The position numbers and the translations under genes are program-made. From the NCBI GenBank assembly GCA_963744915.1, contig CAVUUY010000017.1, forward strand, positions 1-64,000: DNA of 64,000 nt, given 5' to 3'. The notes beneath the pieces were generated by a model. It was not told where the DNA came from, did no database searches, and saw only the letters and a list, made by a program, of their open reading frames with translations. The DNA is from DATAFF01 sp963744915. Lineage in GTDB: Bacteria > Pseudomonadota > Alphaproteobacteria > Rhizobiales > Aestuariivirgaceae. Of the stretch, positions 8,562-18,374 are shown one piece after another; the stretch's first letter is position 1, and each line of letters begins with the position of its first letter.

Positions 8562-10292
8562 TCATTCCGGCAGCCCCGCCATCAGCAGACCCTGGCGCAG
8601 GTTCTCGGCATCGGCGGGATGCTTGTAGTGCGGCATCTCCGCGCGCACACTGAAGCTTGGCTTGCGTCGCAGCACTTCGGCGGCCAGTGCGTGCGCTTCC
8701 TCAATACGCCCAAGTTGTGCCAAGCAGGCCGCTTCCTTCGCCAGCTGCCAGGGCGACTTATCGCTCCCCAGTTTTCGATGTGCCACTAAAGCCTCTTCGT
8801 ACCGTCTCAGGGCGTACAGGCAGGTGGCAAGAGTGCCCCAATAAAAGTGCAGATAGGGATCGACCTTGATGGCCCGCTGGAGAATTTCAATGCCCTCTTC
8901 AGCGCGGCCACAAACTCCGAGCACTGCGCCCAAATAAATCATTCCGGTGGCATCGTTAGGGTTGAGCGCTAAGCCCCGCTCGAGGTGTGAGATCGCCAGA
9001 TCATATTCATCGCGGAAACGGTGGACTTGTCCGAGAAAAACGTGGCATCGGCTTTCGCGCGGATCCAGCCTGACAGCGGCCATGGCCGTGTCTAGTGCGC
9101 GTTGCTTGATATCGTCGGATGCGTTGCCGTAACCGTTCTCGATCACCAGCGATAAGGCTAGATACGCATGGGCCAGAGCATATTTCGGATCGAGCGCGAC
9201 GGCTTGCTCGAACAATTCGCGCGCGCGACGGTTGACGCCCGGGCCATAAGCGCGCAACTGCTCAACGCCGCGCAACAGACAGTCATACGCCGACAAGCTG
9301 TCCGTTTGTTTGCGCGAGGCGTTCCAGATCTCGGCATCCTCCAACCGCCCTCTCATAGTGGTGACGATGGTTTGCGTCAGCTCATCTTGAATCGCGAAAA
9401 GCTCATCGATGTTGCGATCGAAGCGTTCGCTCCACAAGTGATTGCCCGACATGGCGTCGATCAATTGTGCCGTGATGCGAATTCGGGTTGCCATCCTGCG
9501 GACACTGCCCTCGACGATGTAGCGCACGTTGAGTTCATGCGCGATGCGCCGGACATCGACGGCCTTGTCGCGATATGAAAACGAGGAGTTCCGGGCAATG
9601 ACGAAAAGCCCGCGTGCGCGGGACAGCTCGGTAATGATGTCCTCGGTGATGCCGTCGGCGAAATACCGCTGTTCGGGATCGCCGCTCATGTTGGTGAAAG
9701 GCAAGACAGCGATCGAAGGCTGGGTGGGCAAGGAAAGCGAGATATCCGCGCCGGGTGGCACCGCACTAGCGCTGACTTTGAACACTCGCACCGGATTGGC
9801 GATGTTCTTAAGCACGACATCGCCCATGTCCTCAAAGGCATGACCGCCCTTGCTGCGCACCTCGTTGTACATTTTGCCTGAGAGGCATATGCCGCCGGGC
9901 TCGGCCAGCGCTTCTAGCCGCGCCGCGATGTTCACACCATCGCCGTAGATGTCGGAGCCCTCGACAATGACGTCGCCGAGATTGATGCCGATGCGCAGAA
10001 CGATGCGGCGTTCCTCCGGCAGGCTTTGGTTGGCCTCGACAAAGCGTCTCTGGATCTCGACCGCGCATGTGACGGCGTCAACCGCACTTGCGAATTCGAT
10101 CAGCACCCCATCGCCCATGACTTTGATGATCCGGCCGTGGTGCTCGGTGACGAGCGGACTCACCACCTCACGCCGCCGCGCCTTCAGTGCCACGAGTGTG
10201 CCGGCCTCGTCCTGGCCCATGAGCCGGCTATAGCCGACCACATCGGCTGCCAGAATGGCGGCAAGGCGGCGTTGGACGCGTTCTTCAACCAT
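8562..10292 (-). CDS. Class III adenylate/guanylate cyclase with TPR C-terminus
   Basis: This 576-residue cytoplasmic protein has three parts. The cyclase homology domain (residues about 5-180) includes LAADVVGYSRLM with the metal-binding Asp, KVMGDGVLIEF with the second Asp, and DIYGDGVNIAARLE. The middle part (SIAVLPFTNMSGDPEQRYFADGITEDIITELSR, about 205-330) is the TolB-like region common in this architecture. The C-terminus has several tetratricopeptide repeats. The ATG at 10292 gives MVEERVQRRLAAILA, the usual start. It is one of few fully intact genes in this part of the window. It probably makes cAMP in response to an unknown signal. Confidence 0.9.
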   Translation of the reverse strand: MVEERVQRRLAAILAADVVGYSRLMGQDEAGTLVALKARRREVVSPLVTEHHGRIIKVMGDGVLIEFASAVDAVTCAVEIQRRFVEANQSLPEERRIVLRIGINLGDVIVEGSDIYGDGVNIAARLEALAEPGGICLSGKMYNEVRSKGGHAFEDMGDVVLKNIANPVRVFKVSASAVPPGADISLSLPTQPSIAVLPFTNMSGDPEQRYFADGITEDIITELSRARGLFVIARNSSFSYRDKAVDVRRIAHELNVRYIVEGSVRRMATRIRITAQLIDAMSGNHLWSERFDRNIDELFAIQDELTQTIVTTMRGRLEDAEIWNASRKQTDSLSAYDCLLRGVEQLRAYGPGVNRRARELFEQAVALDPKYALAHAYLALSLVIENGYGNASDDIKQRALDTAMAAVRLDPRESRCHVFLGQVHRFRDEYDLAISHLERGLALNPNDATGMIYLGAVLGVCGRAEEGIEILQRAIKVDPYLHFYWGTLATCLYALRRYEEALVAHRKLGSDKSPWQLAKEAACLAQLGRIEEAHALAAEVLRRKPSFSVRAEMPHYKHPADAENLRQGLLMAGLPE

Positions 10293-11333
10293 TTGGCGCG
10301 ATTGCCTTCGGTAAATCCAGCAAGGCGATTGTATGGTTATCTCGGAAGGGAGTTTATCGGGACAGGATTTCCGGGTTGGGCCATTCACGTCGGTTTCGCT
10401 ACGTCCATGACATGTCAGGTCATTGGGTAATTCCGGACCCGTCGATTGGCTGTTGATGGCGACGCCTGAGGGTGGGTTCAAGCTCCCAAACTTGAGCCAC
10501 GAAATCTAGCAGTATGAACTTAGTGACTATGAGTTGTCGCGTCATCAAACCCTTGGCCGCGCGGCATTCCCCATGTGAACAATTCTGGTGCTCAATGGAA
10601 TCTTCTCATCGATGCCCAATTCTCAGCAATTCGACCGTCCTGCCCATCTCTCCCCCAAGCCGTCGAGGAAAGAGAGAGGATTGGCATGGTTTCGAGTGTG
10701 GTGCTTTCGTCATGATGAGTGCGGGAACTAAATCGACGCTCACGGATCTAGGAAGGAATGACGCTCTTCTTCGGGCAGTCTTCGAGCGGGTCATTGGCAG
10801 AGTCGAAACTGTTATGGCAGGGGTTCAGTTGGATTTGTGGATCTTGAGGATCTTCTCGACGCATGACCTGCCGAACGACTGGGGCAGCTTGGAATGAGGC
10901 GGTCGAAAGCGAGTGATTGCAAAGCGTCATCCACCAAACCACCATCAACGAAGAAGAATTGACGATCAGGCCGGTTATGAGCAGTGATTTGTTATGATCA
11001 CGCAACCCCCCAATTTGTAGCTCTGAATTACCTCCATATCGGTTTACCTCCGTCATATGCTCGGGGAAACAGTTATGGCTTCAGGAGTTCGTTGAAGTCG
11101 GCGTGATCGAAAAAGACCCGGCCGCCCCGATCATCTCTTTGTTGTCGCCCTGACCTGCTTTCAATCCCAGGCGAGAGCGGGTTTAACTCGGCAGATCCCA
11201 CAGAGGGGGGTGACGGAGTGACCAACATGACCAACTTTCCAATAAATCTTCTAGAACTCAACCACCCCCAATTTTTTCAGAAATCTTTATAGAAAGTCGG
11301 TCATTGTTGGTCATTGGTCATCCTCCTCGTAGC
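10293..11333. other. Gene-poor stretch with OGFr-like fragments
   Basis: No complete gene is supported here. On the minus strand near 10600-10680 one frame reads SFLDGLGERWAGRS, which matches the N-terminal motif of the OGFr-domain proteins at 7.8-8.3 kb and 24.6 kb. Near 10960-11010 another frame reads LRDHNKSLLITGLIV, similar to their DHNHLRITRII motif. The two are in the wrong order for one gene, so they look like remnants of two copies. The remainder to 11333 is A+T-richer and featureless to me. Confidence 0.35.
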
Positions 11334-13428
11334 TTACGGTTGACCGAGAGCCCTGACGAGGAAGTTTTGCCCCCCGGCCCTGACCCAAAATCTTGCCGAG
11401 GAGGTTTTGCGCCCCCGCTCCCACCCAAGTCGCGTTAGAATCTTTGTCACCCGGTTCTGATCAACCCTCGTGTGCTTTGAAAGCTGGGGGTCGAAGCCAT
11501 AGATATGATTCAGAATGCTGCCGACAGTCACCTTCGACAATCCTTCCACATAGATCCGAATTGGTTCTTCCCACGGGTCTTCATCATACCGCTCCGACTG
11601 TTCGTGCTCTGCCCAACGCCTCAATTCTTCATCGTCGAGATACCAGCACTCCCCCGCCTCAAATCTCACTCGCGCCTCTCCCCAAAGTTGATCCCGATCC
11701 CTCCTGAGCGAATCTAGATCGATCTTTTCTACCCGTCACTGGCCATATTCTCCTGTCACCGGTTTCATCCTTCAAATAGGCGGTTTGGTTCGTCGTGCCC
11801 GCAAACACACATTGGCGGGGGTGGTCGACCTCATGCCGGGCATATGGTGGGCGAAAACGGTCATCTGTTCGGCTGAGGAAAGCCTTCATGGTCTCGATTT
11901 CACTTCTCTGTATCTGACATAGCTCGGCAAGCTCGACGATCCATTTTCCAAAGAGGTGGAGAGCAGCATCCTTCGTGTGGAGATCACCGGGAAGACTGTC
12001 GCTGAACCAATCGCCACCCAAGATCGATAGTGCGCTTGATTTGCCGATTCCCTGTTTTCCTTCGAGCATAAGAGCATGGTCAGCCTTAGAACCGGGCCTG
12101 AGTATTCGAGCCACCGCGCTGATCATCCATTTCGCTCCAACTGCCCGAATGTATCGTTCTTGGTCATGGCTCTGGGGAAGGCCGAGCAGTAAGTGATCAA
12201 CCAGTCATCGAGCCGAGGCGACCCCATCCCAGGTGAGTCCCGAAAGATAATCTCGCACCGGGTGAAACGCTTGTTCCTTCTCCCCAATCTGCCGTATCGC
12301 CATATCAACGGCTTCCTTGGAAATGGTCGGGAAAATACCCCTTTTGGAGCCACTCAACCGCCTCGGAAGTGTCGGTATCTCGCCACTCGCGCGGATATGT
12401 TGACTGTTGAGCCATTCCTTCTCGCCTGGGCACCGGCTTGCACAAAAACAGTTTTTGGGAGAACTCATCGAAGCCGCACCACTTCCTGCCATTCAGGCTC
12501 ATTTCGCAACGCGAGGAGGAGATTGAAGTGATTCTGAATGACCTCCCCTTTCTTGCGAAGGAGCTTGTCGCGCCAACCATCATGCAACTCGGCGTCACTC
12601 GGCACCGAACGCGCATCGGCTCGGGTGAAACACTTTTCGATCTGGGCTCGAAGCCGATCAGATGGGTTCAGGTATTTTTGTGCAACTCCCCGTGGGTTTG
12701 AGCGCATCTGAGCTTCGATTTCGCTGACCGTCCTTCCACAGTCTCTTTGCCCATGCGACGGAGCGGAAGAATTTTTCTGAACGAGAGCCAATCGGATACG
12801 CGTTTTTATGAGATCCAGCAGTTCTGGAGGCCACCATCGTGGGTGATCATCAACATGATCGCGGCACTCATCTTTCGTTCTCGCGCCAATGTCAGGTGAA
12901 TTGGCATCATCCAGCCGCTTCACCGTCTCATCGATCAGGTCGTTGATATCGGCGAGAAACGGTTTTGACTCCGGCAATTCCCATCCGGTGACGGTGATAT
13001 AACGCGCACAGCTGCGATAGGATTCGACCCTTCCTGAGCCGCATTTCTGGTTTCGTTGGAACGGTGAACCTGCTGCTGTTCCGATAATTCGAATGCCTGA
13101 TCCGCTCGGCGTTATTTCGGCATAGCTCCCCGACGCAATCACCAGTTCCATCGCCCAAGTTTCGATGGCACCCGAGTCAGTGTCGCGGCAATCGTCAATA
13201 TCGAGAGCTGCGAGGCCGGCATCTGGTGAGAACCAGACCTATCCCATCGGCTCGGGTAGTGGTCGCAGCAATCCGGGCTGTCGCATAGTCGCACCAAGTC
13301 GAAGGGTCGGTGGTACTGGCCCTGCGATCCGGCCTCCTCGCCATATGCGGCACCTTCGTTTGCTTACCGCGAGGATGGCTTTCATAGCGCCAAATCACCC
13401 ATCGATCTTGATCTCTGAGAGGCTGCAA
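11334..13428 (-). pseudogene. VapE-type primase/ATPase of phage or plasmid origin, multiply frameshifted
   Basis: The pieces follow in order on the minus strand. A primase-like N-terminus begins LQPLRDQDRWVIWRYE (TTG at 13428, directly after an in-frame stop). GSGIRIIGTAAGSPF and the region to EWQEVVRLR follow. Then, in other frames, comes AVDMAIRQIGEKEQAFHPVRDYL and the VapE P-loop MLEGKQGIGKSSALSILGG. The C-terminus holds VFAGTTNQTAYLKDETGDRRIWPV and a tail to 11334. At least four frame changes break it. Intact relatives are about 700-residue primase-helicase proteins of prophages and integrative elements. Confidence 0.75.
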
Positions 13429-13571
13429 TGCTGGGGTAGTTCAGCCGGGATCAGTGGTGATGATTGGCTGATCTGAGAAGTTTGAATTTGCTGCATCCCC
13501 GACAAACTCATGTCGATGCTCATAATTCGATGAAGAAAATCGAGATTTCATATATAGTTCTCCTAGAATAG

Positions 13572-13594
13572 TCGTATTCATCGTGTGAATACGA
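13572..13594. promoter_or_regulatory. Palindrome between RHH gene and vapE-like gene, candidate operator
   Basis: TCGTATTCA and TGAATACGA form perfect 9-base arms around a five-base centre. The palindrome sits in A+T-rich DNA downstream of the small RHH gene and about 145 bases upstream of the vapE-like start. Ribbon-helix-helix proteins often bind such palindromes to repress linked genes, so an operator is plausible but unproven. Confidence 0.35.
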
Positions 13595-13657
13595 AATTTA
13601 TATAGGCGAGATGTATACCGCGATTTGGGGCTTACCTCAAAAAAACAACATTATTGC

Positions 13658-13804
13658 TCAGATTTTTTGTAAGACACCGCTCATAATTTCTCGAAGCAAG
13701 TCACTGATACTGCGGTTCTGCCTCACTGCTCCGCTCGATATCGCCTGGAACATTTCGCGGGAACATCGGAATGAGACTACGTGGGGTCTGTTTCTCTCTT
13801 TCAT
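13658..13804 (-). CDS. Small ribbon-helix-helix (Arc/CopG-like) protein
   Basis: This 48-residue ORF has a plausible RHH layout. The strand HVVSFRCSREMF is followed by helix QAISSGAVRQNRSISDLLREIM. The pattern V-x-F-R-C-S-x-E, then basic/NRSISDLLRE, is typical of small DNA-binding repressors. It lies between the ATPase and the VapE-type gene and points the same way, with a palindrome downstream that could be its binding site. It probably regulated the element's replication genes. The start codon is the ATG at 13804. Confidence 0.5.
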   Translation of the reverse strand: MKERNRPHVVSFRCSREMFQAISSGAVRQNRSISDLLREIMSGVLQKI

Positions 13805-14003
13805 GTCTCGATCAAAATTCTGGGTTTTTGGCTTTGTGTTGAAGTCTCTGGGTCATGACTTCCCTTCGTCGCTCTGTCGATCCTTCACGACTGTCGGGGT
13901 ATTTAGGTTTACAGACGAGCCATCGTGGTCAAGGAACCCCCGGGCGATGATCTCCACATAATGTTGTGGATGCGTCTCCTGTTGATCATGAGCCCCCACT
14001 TCC

Positions 14004-15800
14004 TCACCCTCTGCCTCCCGCGCCATGGCCGCTACCGGATTCGGCTCGGCGCACAGCGGCTTCCTGTTGGCATGGTTTCGTCATTACACCGAATGTCGTT
14101 GCAACATGCGCGCCCTTGCTGTTGGCCTCTGAATCCAGCCAAGCCGTTTCAAAGCTCTCTTGCACTGGTTGTTGATCGGGCTGACGGTTCGGCCGCATTA
14201 TGAGCTTCGGGCCGATATTTGCGTCCGCATCGTCCGCATCGTCCGCATCGTCCGCATTTGCATCAATGTTTTAGCGCGGACGATGGTCTGTGAGATCGCC
14301 GCGACCTACGTTGTTTCCCCCTTGTTCCTTTTCCGGTGGCTGAGCCGGCGAGCTCGTTGAGGCTCGGCCCCAGCGCGGCATTTTGCGGCGCCGACCGCGC
14401 TTCCACATGTTGGGGTATCAGCTCGGTTTGACGCCAGGTGATTGAGATCATCCGCGTTCGCTTGTGACCGAGTTTGTGAAGCTGATCCTCGATGCCGATT
14501 TTGCCTAGGAAGGTTGCCACCCGCTTCAGGCGATTGGACAAGATATTGGGGCTGTTCACGCGCTGACCTGGAACGAGGGGGAGGGTGTTCAAAAGCTTTG
14601 TCCAGTGTACCTCCCACGTCTGCCGATTCTCCATGAACTCGCACACCGCGGCTGCGACTGGATCGGCGCCAATCGCATCCTGCACCACTTCCCTGCGATT
14701 GGCGTCATATGCGGAGAGGAAAGTGCCGTCGGGCCAAAAGGCGGCTCACAAGCCGTTACCCATTGTGCGAAATCCGCCATCCGCTGATACTTCGCCAGTC
14801 TCGTCTCCGGAAGCATGGACGAGCCCCTCGAACGGCATCGAGAAGTGCCCCAAGAATGCGTGGCTGGTCTTGCCTGAACACCGCCCAAAATTCCAGTTCG
14901 GGGCGACGGCGTTCATCCGGGAGATCGGCTCAAGTTTCAGGAACAATGAGCGGTCGGCAAGGTCAGGCCAGCGCAACGAAATCCTCGATACCGTTGAGGA
15001 TCACTGGCCGTGTCACATTAAAACGCACCTCATCCTCATTCGTGTCGCCGACGGGTAGAAGCCCCGCCAGTCGCCAACTGACACAGCGCGTCTGAAAGCC
15101 ACGTCGGCAAAGTGGAGACGTTATCGAGACGCAAGGACATGCATATTGTTCGCGGAAGCGAAGAGGTAGCGCCTGTTGCCCGGCAGGGTCCGAAGCGGTG
15201 CGCCGTTCGGATCGAGCAATTATCGCAAAACCCGTGAGCAGGTGGATTTCGACGATATCCTGCTCTCCCGTCGCGCGAGGACCGGATACGGCCCACAATT
15301 GCGCAAGTAGGCCAACGCTCAGCCGACGCCAGAGATGAAGTCGGCGTCGGAGGTTGAGAAAAGGGCGCAACAACTCGATTGATCCGCCGGAGACCGGGAC
15401 CGGCAAAGCTCCCATGCTGTCGGGACGGCGGAAGCGTACCGGCGGGTTCTCGCCACGCGCCATCCGGACTCGTCGATCTCAACCGCGCTCCAAGTTTTAT
15501 CGCCGAGATCGAGATAGAGCCGACCGTCCAGCCCACCTACTCGGAGATGGACGACATACTCGGGTGCATCAAATAGTGCCCGGGCCTCTCGATCACCCCG
15601 ACTGCCTAATTCATTTTGCCGGCTCGGTGCCCGGTTGTTTCCAGGTAATAGCGGCACGTCAGCCGACGCCGGAACCCCTGCCCGCGAACTGCGAGGGTTT
15701 CCCGGTGACCATTAATCTTCGCATCCGCAAAGGGCGTTTGAGCGGGTCGTGGAAAAGCTCCGCACACTCGGCGAGACAAGGAGAATATCGGTAGAACCGG
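14004..15800 (-). pseudogene. Phage/plasmid-type ATPase of integrative elements, multiply frameshifted
   Basis: The segments are collinear with a family of about 600-residue ATPases found beside integrases. They run as AFADAKINGHRETLAVRGQGFRRR (about 15650-15740), DAPEYVVHLRVGGLDGRLYLDLGD, ARFLNLRR-like and then LSDALCQLATGG. NVTRPVILNGIEDFVA, RMADFAQWVTACEP, and DAIGADPVAAAVCEFMENRQTWE to SNRLKRVATFLGKIGIE follow. They occur in at least four frames. The P-loop segment is degraded beyond clear reading. An acidic tail encoded by a 9-bp repeat (DADDADDAD) lies beyond a stop, near 14220-14260, and may be its original C-terminus. Confidence 0.65.
14221..14258. repeat. 9-bp tandem repeat
   Basis: The unit CGTCCGCAT is repeated about four times. 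On the minus strand it would encode an Asp-Ala-Asp repeat at the C-terminal end of the broken ATPase gene. Such repeats are prone to slippage. Confidence 0.6.
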
Positions 15801-16203
15801 GATTGTGCGTCACGTTCGATCTCTCTTTATGCTTGTGCGCGGAGGGGGTTGACGAACTCTTCCTTCCGCGTCTTCGTTCAGATTCGATTATAGCAGTCTT
15901 AGTGCTTCTTTTGGTTGCAACCACACCTTCCCTCCCTCAACCGAAAATTTCGTCATCCTCCATGGGGTGCCGAGTGACGACGAAGTAGCGGCAGCCCTCC
16001 CGCTTCGAACAGAGCCGGCCCTAGTAGAATTCCCCTCATCTTGCGCCCCTTTTGGCGCACTCAATTCGAAAAAGTCGAGGTAGATCCATTGACTTTTCTT
16101 CCGCCTGTGGCAGAATAACCCAGCAGAACCGGGATAAAGACTAGAATTGGTTTGAGAATTACCAAATATATATATGACAAGAATTAACATATTATGAGAC
16201 AAA

Positions 16204-16297
16204 ACCATGTTGATTACCTTTAACCAACCAAACAATGTTACTCCATTATGAAACGAACCATGTTAATTACCTTTAATCAAACAAAGGATGTTACTCC
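16204..16297 (+). repeat. 54-bp direct repeat in A+T-rich control region
   Basis: Two copies of a unit, starting at about 16204 and 16258, share CCATGTT(G/A)ATTACCTTTAA and then CAA(C)AA(T)G-TGTTACTCC, with several mismatches. A weaker third match (GATTACTCTGAAGCAGACAAACAACGTT) lies near 16343-16370. They occupy the A+T-rich gap between the leftward ATPase gene and the rightward integrase operon, a place where iterons or regulatory sites are expected. Confidence 0.55.
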
Positions 16298-16424
16298 TAA
16301 GATTTGCAGCGATGAAACTGATAAATATAAACCTACTCCGATGATTACTCTGAAGCAGACAAACAACGTTCTGGGGAGGGTATTCAAATGGAACATGAGG
16401 AAATGGAAAGAGCGTGATGTCTAA
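16260..16424 (+). CDS. Small ORF at head of integrase module (hypothetical)
   Basis: This 54-codon frame starts inside the second 54-bp repeat. It contains an internal protein repeat: MLITFNQTKDVTP at the start and PMITLKQTNNVLG near residue 28. It ends KWKERDV, with its stop overlapping the next start (ATGTCTAA). No family is recognised. The overlap with the following ORF suggests translational coupling, but the frame might only reflect the DNA repeat. Its base composition is much lower in G+C than the downstream integrase. Confidence 0.35.
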   Translation: MLITFNQTKDVTPKICSDETDKYKPTPMITLKQTNNVLGRVFKWNMRKWKERDV

Positions 16425-16560
16425 AGTGCCGATTTGGGTGGACGCGAAGACGATGGCGGAGTTGCTCTCTTCCGGGCATGACGACGTTTCTTCATCATGT
16501 CAGCGTCGCTCGCCTTCCTCAAGGAATCCGGCGAGCATCCGACGGGAACTGATGCGCTGA
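16417..16560 (+). CDS. Small ORF preceding HTH gene (hypothetical)
   Basis: This 47-residue frame (MSKVPIWVDAKTMAELL to RRELMR) overlaps the previous ORF by eight bases. Its stop shares one base with the ATG of the HTH gene (TGATG at 16558). The homologous module at 44 kb also has a small protein (43940-44116) whose stop shares one base with the HTH start. The two small proteins do not look alike. The conserved arrangement is the main reason to list it. Function is unknown. Confidence 0.4.
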   Translation: MSKVPIWVDAKTMAELLSSGHDDVSSSCQRRSPSSRNPASIRRELMR

Positions 16561-16961
16561 TGGATGCACAGCCTTCCGAGCGACTCGAGCCTCTGCAACA
16601 CTTCTGCCAGCGGGTGGGCATGAAGCGGCATAGCGTCTGCCGGCTTATCGATGAGGGCCGCTTGGAAGCCACCACCATCGGCAATCGGGTTTATATTCTG
16701 CCGGGTGCGTGGGAACGTTTTATCTCTAGGGAGCGGGAGGCCGCCAAATGCCGCGTCGCAATTCAGGACCCCGGTTGCACTGGCTTGCCGAGCGCGCCAG
16801 TTATTACATCTTCTGGACCGAGCGAGGCCGCAGCAAGAAGCGCGCAACTGGCACTGCTGACCGCAAAGAGGCTGAAACATCGCTCGCGGAGTTTATCCGC
16901 GCACGAGGGTCAGAAGCCGGGCCGCGTCATCCGGGGCAGATTCTCATCACCGACATCTTGA
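16560..16961 (+). CDS. Excisionase-like helix-turn-helix protein
   Basis: The protein begins MDAQPSERLEPLQHFCQRVGMKRHSVCRLIDEG. A MerR/Xis-type winged-HTH core follows, with RLEATTIGNRVYILPGAWERFI. It aligns along this stretch with the protein at 44116 (LEHLPRFSRRVGLSEHFAKRL...GNRIYIPNGAFERFIE). Such proteins act as excision directionality factors or DNA-binding partners of the adjacent integrase. The start at 16560 is chosen because it matches the length of the 44-kb homologue; an ATG at 16497 is also open. The last 70 or so codons overlap the integrase gene in another frame, as in the second module. Confidence 0.6.
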   Translation: MDAQPSERLEPLQHFCQRVGMKRHSVCRLIDEGRLEATTIGNRVYILPGAWERFISREREAAKCRVAIQDPGCTGLPSAPVITSSGPSEAAARSAQLALLTAKRLKHRSRSLSAHEGQKPGRVIRGRFSSPTS

Positions 16962-17840
16962 CCAACTACCTCAATGAGCGAGGTCCGCATGTACATGCGG
17001 CCGAGCGCATCGGGCATGCGGTGACGGGGTTGGTGGGATATTGGGCCGGCAAGACGGTGGCGGATATCACCGAGACGACATGCCTTGAGTATCGCGTCCA
17101 CCGGCAACGCTCGCCGAGCACCGTCCGGCGCGAGCTCGGTGTCCTTCATGCCGCTCTAAGCCATGCGGTTGATACCAATGTCCTGACCCGACCAAGGAAG
17201 ATATATCTTCCTGCCGAATCGCCACCCCGGGAGCGTTGGCTGACCCGTTCGGAAGCGGCCATGTTGATTGCCGGTTCCCTAGGCTTCGCACCCCGTTCAT
17301 ACGATGTTGAGACCCGCAAGCCCGACAGGTGGCACCGCCCCGCCCGCCCGCAGTATCACCTCGCGCTGTTCATCCTGCTGGCGCTCTACACCGGCAGGCG
17401 GAAGGAGGCCATCCTGTCGCTGCGCTGGCCGGCGGTCGATTTCCGCAATGGCACGATTGATTTCCGCCGACCCGGCCAAGGCGACAACACGAAGAAGAAG
17501 CGCGGTCGACCCCGGATACCGGACAAGCTGCTGCCGCATCTGAAACGTGCCTCGAGGTTCGGCCGCGAGCTCGGTCCTGTCATCACCCTGAATGGAAGGC
17601 CGATTGGCGACATCAAGAAAACGTTCGGCACCTGCGCCGCTCGAAGTCCACCTCGATGACGTATCGCCGCACGTTCTGAAACATACGGCCATCAGCTGGG
17701 CGATGCAGGCGGGTGAGGAACCGTGGCAAGTCGCGGACTTCTTCGCGACGTCGCTGGCGACCATCCTCAAGGTGTACGGACACCATCATCCGGACCAGCA
17801 GCGGGCCATCGCCTCGCGAATTGGAAAACGTGTGGGCTGA
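16748..17840 (+). pseudogene. Tyrosine site-specific integrase, frameshifted
   Basis: The N-terminal two thirds (MPRRNSGPRLHWLAERASYYIFW to FRRPGQGDNTKKKRGRP) align with the intact integrase at 44298-45365. They include the catalytic Arg in LYTGRRKEAILSLRW. Near 17632-17660 the frame is lost (TFGTCAARSPPR then stop). The remainder, DDVSPHVLKHTAISWAMQ, with HxxK in place of HxxR, continues one frame over to FFATSLATILKVYGHHHPDQQ with the nucleophilic Tyr. A single indel separates the two parts. The gene ends about 95 bases before the tRNA-derived att repeat, so it was the integrase of the left-hand element. Confidence 0.85.
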
Positions 17841-17934
17841 ATGTGGGCGTAACGCGTCGAAAATGCCGGTATTTTGCGCATAATTATTTCAACGTTTGCA
17901 AGATAAATCAAAGGCTTACATATGGGCCATGTTT

Positions 17935-17979
17935 CTCCGAAGGCAGAGGTCGGACGTTCGAATCGTCTCGGGTGCGCCA
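17935..17979 (+). other. att site: 3' part of tRNA-Arg(CCG), left copy
   Basis: This 45-base segment runs from the anticodon loop CTCCGAA, through GGCAG (3' anticodon stem) and the T-stem/loop GGACG-TTCGAAT-CGTCT, to GGGTGCGCCA. It matches the 3' half of a tRNA-Arg with CCG anticodon, including encoded CCA. No 5' half (expected to start GCACCCG) precedes it. It differs by one base from the copy at 45447-45491. It therefore acts as an attachment site, not a working tRNA gene. Confidence 0.8.
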
Positions 17980-18050
17980 AACTTATCAAAGGCTTGGCGA
18001 ACTCCCCTGCTCTTCTTGAAAATGCCATTCCCGCGCTATCCCCGCGCAAT

Positions 18051-18374
18051 GTGTTCGCCGGGCGTTCCGAAGGGCCCCCGGACACTGAAAAAGCCAGCCC
18101 CGTGGCAGCGGAAGCCGGCTCCTATCGAATTCGTCGAAAGACCCCTTTAACAGAACCCCTCGTAGGCGAGCTCGCGGGTTTGGTCAACGCGGGAGGTGGC
18201 TCGGTGCCCTCACCCGACCTCCGCTGCCTCGGCTGCGAGCGGGGCGACGATGATCTCGACCCGCTCGTCGAAGCCTGGGTGAACCGGGATGCCTTTTGGA
18301 TGTGCCGGTCCTGCATCAAGGACTGGTTGTCAGTCATCTGGCCCGAGTTTCATCGTCGGAGGGCCGCCTGTTGA
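18051..18374 (+). CDS. Small protein with paired CxxC motifs (hypothetical)
   Basis: The last 55 residues read PDLRCLGCERGDDDLDPLVEAW, then FWMCRSCIKDWLSVIWPEFH, giving two CxxC pairs about 30 residues apart, as in a zinc ribbon. Its stop overlaps the TTG start of the AAA ATPase gene, so the two are probably translated together. The start is uncertain: a GTG at 18051 lies beyond the att repeat, while the open frame runs back through it. It may be a DNA-binding partner of the ATPase. No specific family is recognised. Confidence 0.45.
   Translation: MFAGRSEGPPDTEKASPVAAEAGSYRIRRKTPLTEPLVGELAGLVNAGGGSVPSPDLRCLGCERGDDDLDPLVEAWVNRDAFWMCRSCIKDWLSVIWPEFHRRRAAC

Noticed and set aside
17935..17979. 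Complete tRNA gene at the att sites
   Set aside because: No 5' acceptor strand, D-arm or 5' anticodon stem precedes either copy; only the 3' part is present.
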